A stretch of 49,154 nt of DNA from Candidatus Termititenax sp. (lineage in GTDB: Bacteria > Margulisbacteria > Riflemargulisbacteria > GWF2-35-9 > DYQY01): the NCBI GenBank assembly GCA_020719045.1, contig DYQY01000011.1, positions 1 through 49,154 on the forward strand, written 5' to 3'. The notes under the pieces were generated by a model. It was not told the origin of the DNA. It searched no databases and worked only from the letters and a program-made list of their open reading frames with translations. The number at the start of each line of letters is the position of its first letter. The first letter of the stretch is position 1. Positions 1-6,580 of the stretch are shown in pieces. Position numbers and translations under genes: made by a program.

Positions 1-16
1 GTTTTAAATAATAAAC

Positions 17-45
17 AAAAGACCTAGCATTTTGCTAGGCCTTTT
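17..45 (-). terminator. Intrinsic terminator of the glycosyltransferase gene
   Basis: A 9-bp stem (arms 21-29 and 33-41, one G-U pair on the minus strand) with a 3-nt loop is flanked by AAAA and TTTT, so it can act in both directions. On the minus strand it lies about 28 nt after the glycosyltransferase stop codon. Confidence 0.75.
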
Positions 46-72
46 GAAGTTAAATACAGTAATGGTATAGAA

Positions 73-1098
73 CTATTTTACGAAGTTTCTGTCTTCGAAC
101 CCTAATTCTTTAACAGTAGCTGCACAGATATTTTTATCCATAGCAACTGCTTTGTCATAGCACATAGTCGCAAGGTCATGTTGTTCTTCTCTTCTCATTG
201 TTTCAGCTTCTTTTAATAGAAACTTTATGTATAGCTGAGTTCTTTTTGCTTCAGTAATGCTACCTTTTTGAACTGCGATTGCAGAAGCAGCATTGAATCC
301 AGCTTCGTCTACTCTACATTTAGTTTTATAGAAACCAGCTTTTCCACCTTCACGACTTCTTGATGCTGAACCCTCTGTGTTTTGTGGGATTCTGTAAAGA
401 GTTGGTGAGTCTGGTGTATAAACGAATTCAGCGCCACTTGCTGAGTACACTAACCAAGCATAGTAGTCTTCTGATACTTTTTCTGGTGGGAACTGATTAT
501 TGAAAGCAATTTCTGTTCTTACAGAAGTAGCTGATGTTAGGTTTGTGTAACCTGTTTCTGTAGCAATTTGTATCCATGTATCTTTGCCTTGTGGAGGCGC
601 ATTGTCATGAGATTCAAGGATTTCAACTATTGATTGAGATAATTTTTCTCTTGGAACTACATTGTCTAGTTCGTCGATTACCTTGAAGGTGCTATATACA
701 ACACCAGCGTTTTTGTTTTGTAAGAAAGTTTTCCTAGCTATTTCTACTCTTTTTGGAGAAGCTAAATCATCAGCATCTAGGAATACAATAAATGGATGAC
801 CATCGGCGTATGCTTTTTTAATAGCAACGTTTCTTGCATGACCAGGACCATCACTGTGTTCCATGTAGATAACTTCTAGTTTGTCGTCGAATTCGCCTTC
901 TAGTTGCTTTAAATAATCCTTTGCTTCTTGTGATGGTGAATTTCCATCAGCAATAAGGATTTTCCAGTTAGAATCTGTTTGTGCTTTTATTGTATCTAGT
1001 GTTGTATTTAGCCATTGTCTTTCTAGACCTGAACCACCATTGCTCCAGTGTGGCATAATAAATACTGCTGAACCTTTTTCCATATCAAATTTTGTCAT
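73..1098 (-). CDS. Family 2 (GT-A) glycosyltransferase
   Basis: 341 aa, soluble, no signal peptide or membrane span. The N-terminal GT-A fold shows the family 2 hallmarks: a nucleotide-binding stretch ILIADGNSPS (about residues 47-56), an H-ARN segment near residue 88, and the metal-binding FLDADD (DxD) near residue 106. SEDYYAWL near residue 213 fits the ED catalytic base. Such enzymes transfer a sugar from a nucleotide-sugar donor to an envelope or exopolysaccharide acceptor; donor and acceptor cannot be read here. The last 90 residues are charged and helical, an extension with no recognised motif. A strong AAGGAG ribosome site lies just before the ATG. It is a single-gene unit with its own promoter and terminator, not set in a visible polysaccharide cluster. 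Confidence 0.85.
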   Translation of the reverse strand: MTKFDMEKGSAVFIMPHWSNGGSGLERQWLNTTLDTIKAQTDSNWKILIADGNSPSQEAKDYLKQLEGEFDDKLEVIYMEHSDGPGHARNVAIKKAYADGHPFIVFLDADDLASPKRVEIARKTFLQNKNAGVVYSTFKVIDELDNVVPREKLSQSIVEILESHDNAPPQGKDTWIQIATETGYTNLTSATSVRTEIAFNNQFPPEKVSEDYYAWLVYSASGAEFVYTPDSPTLYRIPQNTEGSASRSREGGKAGFYKTKCRVDEAGFNAASAIAVQKGSITEAKRTQLYIKFLLKEAETMRREEQHDLATMCYDKAVAMDKNICAATVKELGFEDRNFVK

Positions 1099-1134
1099 TT
1101 TTTTCTCCTTTTTGTCATAGTATGGACGATTTAT

Positions 1135-1163
1135 ATTATCGTTTCTTCATAAGAAATTGTCGA
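1135..1163 (-). promoter_or_regulatory. Promoter of the glycosyltransferase gene with an operator-like spacer
   Basis: On the minus strand TCGACA (1158-1163) and GATAAT (1135-1140) are 17 nt apart. The spacer holds a perfect inverted repeat TTTCTT-CAT-AAGAAA (1142-1156), so a repressor bound there would sit between the two boxes. Confidence 0.55.
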
Positions 1164-1225
1164 CTGGTTTTTATAATAAGAGATATTGTTTAGTAAAAAT
1201 ATGCTGATTGGGAAAAAGTAGATAT

Positions 1226-1501
1226 CTAAATATAGTCTAGTAAAAAGAAGCCTTTTTCTTTGTCATACTTAAGCCAACCAGAGCCACTGTTTTCAATATC
1301 TTGTATGTGTTTTTTTACAACTTTAACATCTAGTTTTATGCCCCTAAATTGAGGTTCTGTGAATTGGCGCTGAAATTGTAATTTACTATCTTCGGAAGCA
1401 TCAACTAGTTCACAGTATTCTTGAACGTTGTTAACTCTAGAGTAAGAGGCCAATATATCCTTTATTCGTTCTGATTTGGTAGGGATGTCTTTTAGTTGCA
1501 T
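1226..1501 (-). CDS. Small hypothetical protein, 91 aa
   Basis: Unrecognised charged protein, with no signal peptide or membrane span. It ends in an aromatic/hydrophobic tail (GWLKYDKEKGFFLLDYI). It lies 34 bp downstream of a decayed hydrolase gene on the same strand and has no Shine-Dalgarno sequence. An extended -10 box TGC-TATACT (1508-1516) ends 6 nt before the ATG, so a leaderless transcript is possible. Because its neighbours are decaying it may itself be a remnant. The ORF is long enough to be plausible but no family supports it. Confidence 0.45.
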   Translation of the reverse strand: MQLKDIPTKSERIKDILASYSRVNNVQEYCELVDASEDSKLQFQRQFTEPQFRGIKLDVKVVKKHIQDIENSGSGWLKYDKEKGFFLLDYI

Positions 1502-1507
1502 GCTGGT

Positions 1508-1516
1508 AGTATAGCA
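1508..1516 (-). promoter_or_regulatory. Extended -10 promoter element, leaderless arrangement
   Basis: Minus strand TGC-TATACT followed by 6 nt and the ATG of the 91-aa ORF. No good -35 hexamer is visible, as is usual for extended -10 promoters. The predicted start of transcription falls on or next to the A of ATG. Confidence 0.4.
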
Positions 1517-1535
1517 AAAGATAAACTAATCATCA

Positions 1536-2135
1536 TTATTGTTTTTTTATTTCTTTTTCAAACCAATCCAGAATCAGCGAACAATCTTTTATATAAAACT
1601 CATGACCCATATTTACTTCTTCTTTAAATTTTACTGGGTATTTTTTGTTTTTAAGAAACTGATAATTTTCTCGTCCAAGCTTAATTGGTATCAGATGGTC
1701 TTTTTTGCCATGAATTAGTAAGATTGGTCGTTTGTTTTGAGGTTCTGTTTGATACTTAATATGGTCTCCCAGTGAGTTGGTGACCATGCCCATAAAAGTT
1801 GCAATTCCATCAAAATATTGAAAAAAAGTTATGCCAAACTGTTTTTGAGCACTGTTTACTAATGACATGATTCTTGGGATGTCTTCGCCGCTCCAGCCCA
1901 TCTGGTCAGTGGAGTTTGGTGCAAGCACAAAGTATTCTCTTTTTTCTGCTTCAGCTTGCCAGCCAGTAGCGTACATGTTACCACGCTCTCCTGAGCCATG
2001 CAGCGTAACAATCATCTTTGCAGAGGGAGCAGATGGTACATAGATGCTATAGTTGCCACTGTTAGGACCAAAGTCATATAGCTCACCAGCTAAAATTATG
2101 GTGCTAACAATGGTTATGTAAAATAGAAGACGAAA
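1536..2135 (-). pseudogene. Decayed exported alpha/beta hydrolase (PHB-depolymerase/esterase-like)
   Basis: An ATG ORF of 159 aa (1536-2015) reads as an esterase-like hydrolase: oxyanion-hole region TLHGSGERG, then FVLAPNS, later the acid ILLIHGKKDHLIP and the base MGHEFY. The GxSxG nucleophile elbow, expected after the segment SAQKQFGIT, is absent, as if an in-frame block had been deleted. The frame also continues upstream of the ATG through a signal-peptide-like stretch (FRLLFYITIVSTIILAGE, 2085-2135) and the usual N-terminal strand YSIYVPS. That extension reaches a stop at 2193-2195 without any ATG, GTG or TTG, and there is no ribosome site. I infer a gene that has lost both its start and its nucleophile. 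Confidence 0.65.
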
Positions 2136-2225
2136 CGGAGTATTATGTGTATGAAGTGTGTTGCTAAATGTCCTAATGCTGCACTTAAAACATCAATAGG
2201 TTTGGACTTTGCAAGTAAAGAGCAC

Positions 2226-2957
2226 TTAAACTAGTTGAGATTTTTTTTGGAAGTCGGATGGGTTCATGCCCATTCGCTCCTTAAAACAAACAGTGAAGTA
2301 GGCTGAGGAGGAAAATCCACAATTCATGGCGATTTATGTAATGTTTGATTCTTTTTGTAATAAATGTTTCTTAGCTTTCTGAACACGTAGATTGATTAGA
2401 AAATCTGTTGTAGCAATGCTGAATAAGTAGATGTGTGAGTTCAACTGTTATCGAAGAGAGCATGTCTTCTTTGCCGGGAAGTGAGTCCTCGGATTCTATC
2501 ATAAACCTTTTAATGCATGGAGAATACCTTCATTTGCAGGGAAGAAATCACCTTCAAAAGTTTTTTGGGTGATTCTTGCGTATTTATTTAGTTCTGATTC
2601 AAAGAAAGTTTTGTCGATACAAATAGCAAAATAACTTTTGAATTGATCTTCCATGATTTCTTCGTGTTCAATGTCTGGGCTAAATGAGCAGATATTTGAT
2701 TGCTTTTTAAACGGAGAAGATTTATCTATACCCTTAACTCTGATTTTTGCTTCTCCATCGAAGTTATAGACAAAAGAATACCCTGGGTGTTGGTGGTTTG
2801 GGGTAATTGCATAGTCACAGTAGTCTAGGGAAGGCACAAAGATAGCTAGATTAGGGCTAATATGCATTTCAACATTGTGTGATATCTTTTTATAATCCTC
2901 AGCAGATACATTTCCAACTAGTTTTTTGAATATTCGATAGTTGTTTTAATCGTTCAT
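2226..2957 (-). pseudogene. Degraded AraC-family transcriptional regulator
   Basis: Pieces of one AraC regulator lie in order but in different frames. The N-terminal cupin-like ligand domain begins at an ATG (2955-2957) broken by TAA at codon 4 (2946-2948). It then reads openly (RIFKKLVGNVSAEDY and on) to a frameshift near 2498-2505. Another frame continues with MIESEDSLPGKEDMLSSI to a second frameshift near 2405. About 30 residues of the first helix-turn-helix are missing there. The second HTH (DFLINLRVQKAKKHLL, then NCGFSSSAYFTVCFKERMG) carries an in-frame TAA. The original product would have been about 270 aa. Its target is unknown. Confidence 0.85.
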
Positions 2958-3015
2958 AGTAGGAAGATTATATCATGAAGGTTGTTGTGATATGTTGTGG
3001 AGACGATGTTTGTCA

Positions 3016-3033
3016 CCAAACTGTTCAGTTTGG
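3016..3033. repeat. Perfect 7-bp inverted repeat upstream of the Fic gene
   Basis: CCAAACT (3016-3022), 4-nt loop, AGTTTGG (3027-3033). No T-run follows on either strand, so it is not a standard terminator. It overlaps the left copy of the tRNA-end repeat. Confidence 0.4.
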
Positions 3034-3039
3034 CTCCCC
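3029..3039. repeat. Left copy of TTTGGCTCCCC (tRNA 3'-end-like, att-site candidate)
   Basis: The same 11 bp in the same orientation recurs at 4327-4337, where it is the 3' end of tRNA-Asn including CCA. On the minus strand the left copy reads as a tRNA tail: TCCAAG, then TAGGGGA, G and CCA. It looks like the last ~20 nt of some tRNA with no body. The pair brackets the Fic gene. Confidence 0.5.
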
Positions 3040-3124
3040 TACTTGGACGAGCTAAAATATTATTGTTTAAGTTAAACTTGAATGATTTTATTATTGTGAA
3101 CGTGTGATAAATAAAGCAACAGAG

Positions 3125-3161
3125 ATAAACATAGATAAACAATATTGTTGTCTATGTTTAT
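3125..3161. promoter_or_regulatory. Palindromic operator candidate upstream of the Fic promoter
   Basis: Perfect 11-bp arms ATAAACATAGA (3125-3135) and TCTATGTTTAT (3151-3161) surround an inner palindrome AACAATATTGTT. A third half-site ATAAACA overlaps the centre. It ends 3 bp before the -35 box of the Fic promoter, which fits a regulator binding site. Confidence 0.5.
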
Positions 3162-3164
3162 GGC

Positions 3165-3193
3165 TTGAAAACATTGATAAGATAAAGTATAAT
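3165..3193 (+). promoter_or_regulatory. Near-consensus sigma-70 promoter of the Fic gene
   Basis: TTGAAA (3165-3170), 17-nt spacer, TATAAT (3188-3193). The predicted start near 3200 falls between two in-frame ATGs (3196 and 3202), so the mRNA would begin almost at the start codon. Confidence 0.75.
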
Positions 3194-3195
3194 CT

Positions 3196-4326
3196 ATGGA
3201 TATGAGAACTGGTGAGTATTTTCCTCAATTATCTGGAGAAGTCAGCTATAAGGCTTTTATTCCTAATAAATTACCTTTTAAAGTAAATTTTGATGAAACG
3301 ATGCAACTATTACTTTCTGAAGCGGATCAAGCGTTAGGAAGATTAGATGGTATTGGCGAGACCATACCGGATGCAGATTTTTTTATTTTTATGTATGTCA
3401 GGAAGGAGTCAACCTTATCAAGCCAAGTTGAAGGAACTAAGGCAACTTTTTCAGATGTATTAAAAGCAGAGGCAAGTATTTATGATACTGAAATGCATAG
3501 TGATGTTGATGAGGTTATAAACTATGTTAGAGCAATGAATTATGGATTAGAAAGGCTTGCTAGTCTACCTTTGTCTTTAAGGTTGATAAAAGAGATTCAT
3601 GGTGTTTTATTAGAGGGAGTAAGGGGCTTAGGAAAGACACCAGGAGAATTTAGAAGAACACAGAATTGGATTGGAGGTCCGACCATTCAGACAGCTTCTT
3701 TTGTTCCACCGCCTGCTGATAGGATAATGGAACTGTTAGATAATTTAGAAAAATATTTTTATGACAATAGCCGTTTACCTGTGCTAATTAAAAGTGGGCT
3801 GATTCATGCTCAATTTGAGGGTATTCATCCATTTTTGGATGGGAATGGAAGAACAGGTAGGTTGTTAGTTACTTTTTATTTATGCCATAAGGGTGTTTTA
3901 AGAAAACCATTATTATACTTATCAAGTTTTATTAAGGGATATCGACAAGATTATTATGATAAGCTTCAAGCTTTTCATGTCAAAGATGACATAGAGGGTT
4001 GGCTTAAGTTTTTTTTAACTGGTGTAGCGGAGACAGCAAAACAAGCAATTGATACCGCTCAGAAGATTCAGAAACTACGAGAAGATAATTTATTAAAGAT
4101 TATGAAGCTTGGTAGAAGTAAAGAAAAAGCATTATTACTTTTTAATGCATTATTCAGAACTCCAATGGTTAGAGTAATTGATATTGAGAGAATAACCAGT
4201 TTAAGCAATCCTAATGCTCTTTTATTAACTGTGAAGATGCAACAGATAGGTGTTCTAAAAGAAATTACTGGTAAAAAGAGGAATAGGGTATATTGTTATC
4301 AACAATATATAGAATTATTTGAATAA
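3196..4326 (+). CDS. Fic-domain protein AMPylase (class II)
   Basis: 376 aa. Fic enzymes transfer AMP (sometimes another nucleotide) from ATP to a hydroxyl of a target protein. The full catalytic signature HPFLDGNGRTGR lies at residues 211-222. The N-terminal inhibitory helix motif SSQVEG (residues 75-80) fits [S/T]xxxE[G/N], so this is a class II enzyme that restrains itself and needs no separate antitoxin. The last ~70 residues (MVRVIDIERITSLSNPNALLLT) look like a winged-helix DNA-binding domain, as in many Fic/DNA-binding fusions. The promoter places the transcript start near 3200, so the second ATG at 3202 may be the true, leaderless start. The stop codon lies 2 bp from the CCA end of tRNA-Asn on the other strand, and a repeat of that tRNA end precedes the gene, suggesting acquisition. 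Confidence 0.92.
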   Translation: MDMRTGEYFPQLSGEVSYKAFIPNKLPFKVNFDETMQLLLSEADQALGRLDGIGETIPDADFFIFMYVRKESTLSSQVEGTKATFSDVLKAEASIYDTEMHSDVDEVINYVRAMNYGLERLASLPLSLRLIKEIHGVLLEGVRGLGKTPGEFRRTQNWIGGPTIQTASFVPPPADRIMELLDNLEKYFYDNSRLPVLIKSGLIHAQFEGIHPFLDGNGRTGRLLVTFYLCHKGVLRKPLLYLSSFIKGYRQDYYDKLQAFHVKDDIEGWLKFFLTGVAETAKQAIDTAQKIQKLREDNLLKIMKLGRSKEKALLLFNALFRTPMVRVIDIERITSLSNPNALLLTVKMQQIGVLKEITGKKRNRVYCYQQYIELFE

Positions 4327-4337
4327 TTTGGCTCCCC
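4327..4337. repeat. Right copy of TTTGGCTCCCC within tRNA-Asn
   Basis: Identical to 3029-3039. It forms the CCA, discriminator and first acceptor-stem bases of tRNA-Asn. The distance between copies is 1298 bp and holds the Fic gene, its promoter and its palindromic operator candidate. Confidence 0.5.
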
Positions 4338-4404
4338 GGTGCGGATTCGAACCACAGACCCATTGGTTAACAGCCAATTGCTCTACCGACTGAGCTACCA
4401 GGGA
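4329..4404 (-). tRNA. tRNA-Asn (GTT)
   Basis: 76 nt with encoded CCA. Acceptor TCCCTGG pairs with CCGGGGA, the D arm is GCTCAGTCGGTAGAGC, the anticodon stem ATTGG/CCAAT holds loop CTGTTAA with anticodon GTT, and the T loop is TTCGAAT. Discriminator base is G. Confidence 0.97.
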
Positions 4405-4416
4405 ACACTGAGCAAT

Positions 4417-4445
4417 ATTTAACTATATAAATTAAATATCGTCAA
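4417..4445 (-). promoter_or_regulatory. Promoter of tRNA-Asn
   Basis: Minus strand TTGACG (4440-4445), 17-nt spacer, TTAAAT (4417-4422), ending 12 nt before the tRNA 5' end. Confidence 0.55.
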
Positions 4446-4564
4446 TAAGTTGAAATCACAGGAAGAGGCAAAAGTATTATCAATAATAAATACGAAACTA
4501 TATCTCATAGACTATGTCTAAGGTAGAATATAGATACTAGTGTCCTTTTCGGGAAGAGGAAATA

Positions 4565-6580
4565 ATGAAATTAAGTATTAAGTACAAAGTAACTCTATTC
4601 TTTTTAGCAACTATTATTTTTACGGTTGTTGTTTCCGTGTTTATTATTGCTTCTTTTAGTACAACTCGTGCAGCTTTAGTTCATGATGATTTGATAAGAA
4701 AGTTTGCTTATGAAAACTCGTCAGAAATTATTGCTCATAACTCAACAATTCTTGATTATAAAATGATGATTCTTGGCAAAAAGAGTTCCCATGTTAGCGC
4801 AATGTTTTTAATTGATAATAAGAAAGAAGTTGTCGCCAAGTACGATCCTAATAAGATTGTGTTAGATTTAGTCAAAACTGTTATAGCAGATGAAAATATT
4901 GGTAGAGATTTCTTTTATATTCAGAGTGGGTCTCGTTATGTTGTTGTGATGCGACTAGACATGAACGGGATGTTAATCGGTATTCTATGTGGAGTATTTG
5001 ATAAATCTAGTTTTTTGGAAAACATTACTGGTATAGATGACAACATTAAGTTTTACTTAATATTTTCACTTTTGTTTGGGGTTGTTTTCGTTTTTTTAAT
5101 ATCGATATTGCTTAGTAAGCAAATAGTAGACCCAGTAATGGAAATATCTCAGTTTATTAATGAGAATAATCATCTTAGTCCTGAATTAATGAAGAATATA
5201 AAAATAAAAAAGAGGAAGTGTTGGGTTGATAAGAAGTGTAAGAATAATGAATGTGAAAAATATAAAGATGCTACAGCAAATTGTTGGGACAGATTTTTAG
5301 AGAACCAAAAAGGCGCTGATAACAACCCAATGCTTGCACCTTGCTTCGATTGTAAAGTTTTTTTAGGTCGCGAAGAGGATGAGATAGATAGGCTTAAGAT
5401 ATTTCTTAACCATCTTATCTCGAAGATGAGGTATCACTATAAACAAAGTAAACAGTACAGTCAGTCTTTGGAGGACAAAGTAAATAGAAGAACAGCAGAG
5501 TTAAGGGAAATTACTGATGATTTAATAGTGGCAAATTTAAAGACTCAAATGATTATTGAGAATGTGGCTGAAGGTATAGTTGTTGTTGATAAAAATAATA
5601 TTGTTATTCAGTTTAATCAAGAGGCAAAGAATAGTTTATTTGTTAAGTCAGACATTCATATACTAGGTAGCAGGTTAGAAGATGTATGGGAGGATAAGGA
5701 AGCCTCCAAAGAGATAATTGGTATTGCAAAGAAAACATTCTCTCTTCAAAAAGGCTTAGAATCGGAATTGCTTTACTCAACAGATAATCACCACAAGCAT
5801 TTTGTTGTTAGAACAACAATTGTTAATAATGAACACTTAGGAGAAACTTTTGTTATTTTACTGATTAGAGATAATACAAATGCAAAAATAGTAGAGAATT
5901 TTAAAAATGATTTTTTCCATATGATTTCACATGATTTAAGGAACCCATTATCAAGCGTAATAGGGTTTTTGGATTTGCTTCTTAATGGGTCTAGTAAATC
6001 AAAACTGCAGGATAAGCAGAAGAAATATTTGGAGTTTGCGAGTAAGAGTGCGAGTGATCTTAAGAAAATGTTAGATGATTTAAGTATTATTATTAAAATG
6101 CAACAAAGAAAGATAGATTTAAGTGTTGAGATATTCTTTGTGAATGATTTGTTTATTGAGGTTCAGCAGTCTTTTTATCCGCTTTTTTTACAGAATGATA
6201 TAGATTTTAAGTTTAAAGTAACACCTAACGATTTAACATTGATGGCAGACTATCAGCGAATTAAGCAGGTATTGTCTAATCTTATTGGTAATGCAATTAA
6301 GTCTGGGGAAAATATTTCAATTAAGCTTGAAGCTGTAAGTTTGTCTTCTAATTTACTAATGGTTATAGAGGACACTGGAAAAGGAATTCCTGAAGAAAAA
6401 ATACCGTTGTTATTTGAAAGGTTTACTCAGCTACATACTTATCATGATTCAGATACAGGGCTAGGGCTAGGGTTGTCTATTGTAAAAAATATAATTAACC
6501 TACATAATGGACATATTAGTGTTGATAGTCAGGTAAACAAAGGAACAAAATTTACGATAACGTTGCCGAATAATGGTTAA
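4565..6580 (+). CDS. Membrane sensor histidine kinase with a Cys/Trp-rich (two-CW-like) insert
   Basis: 671 aa. Order: membrane span (about 10-30), extracytoplasmic sensor region (about 33-160), second span (about 165-185), then a cysteine-rich segment with C219-W220, C225, C230, C240-W241, C260 and C263. Next come a coiled coil, a PAS domain (about 325-440), HisKA with phospho-acceptor H456 in MISHDLRNPLS, and HATPase_c with NLIGNAIKSG, DTGKGIPEE and GLGLGLSIVK. The six cysteines, two of them in CW pairs, resemble the two-CW type segment found near HAMP regions of some signalling proteins; metal or redox binding is a guess. A good AGAGG ribosome site precedes the ATG. Its stop overlaps the start of a second kinase, so both are made together. 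No response regulator gene is near, so the target is unknown. Confidence 0.88.
   Translation: MKLSIKYKVTLFFLATIIFTVVVSVFIIASFSTTRAALVHDDLIRKFAYENSSEIIAHNSTILDYKMMILGKKSSHVSAMFLIDNKKEVVAKYDPNKIVLDLVKTVIADENIGRDFFYIQSGSRYVVVMRLDMNGMLIGILCGVFDKSSFLENITGIDDNIKFYLIFSLLFGVVFVFLISILLSKQIVDPVMEISQFINENNHLSPELMKNIKIKKRKCWVDKKCKNNECEKYKDATANCWDRFLENQKGADNNPMLAPCFDCKVFLGREEDEIDRLKIFLNHLISKMRYHYKQSKQYSQSLEDKVNRRTAELREITDDLIVANLKTQMIIENVAEGIVVVDKNNIVIQFNQEAKNSLFVKSDIHILGSRLEDVWEDKEASKEIIGIAKKTFSLQKGLESELLYSTDNHHKHFVVRTTIVNNEHLGETFVILLIRDNTNAKIVENFKNDFFHMISHDLRNPLSSVIGFLDLLLNGSSKSKLQDKQKKYLEFASKSASDLKKMLDDLSIIIKMQQRKIDLSVEIFFVNDLFIEVQQSFYPLFLQNDIDFKFKVTPNDLTLMADYQRIKQVLSNLIGNAIKSGENISIKLEAVSLSSNLLMVIEDTGKGIPEEKIPLLFERFTQLHTYHDSDTGLGLGLSIVKNIINLHNGHISVDSQVNKGTKFTITLPNNG

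Noticed and set aside
2954-3142. 62-aa minus-strand ORF between the AraC remnant and the Fic gene
   Set aside because: Low-complexity composition, no ribosome site, spans the palindromes and the tRNA-tail repeat; reads as chance.
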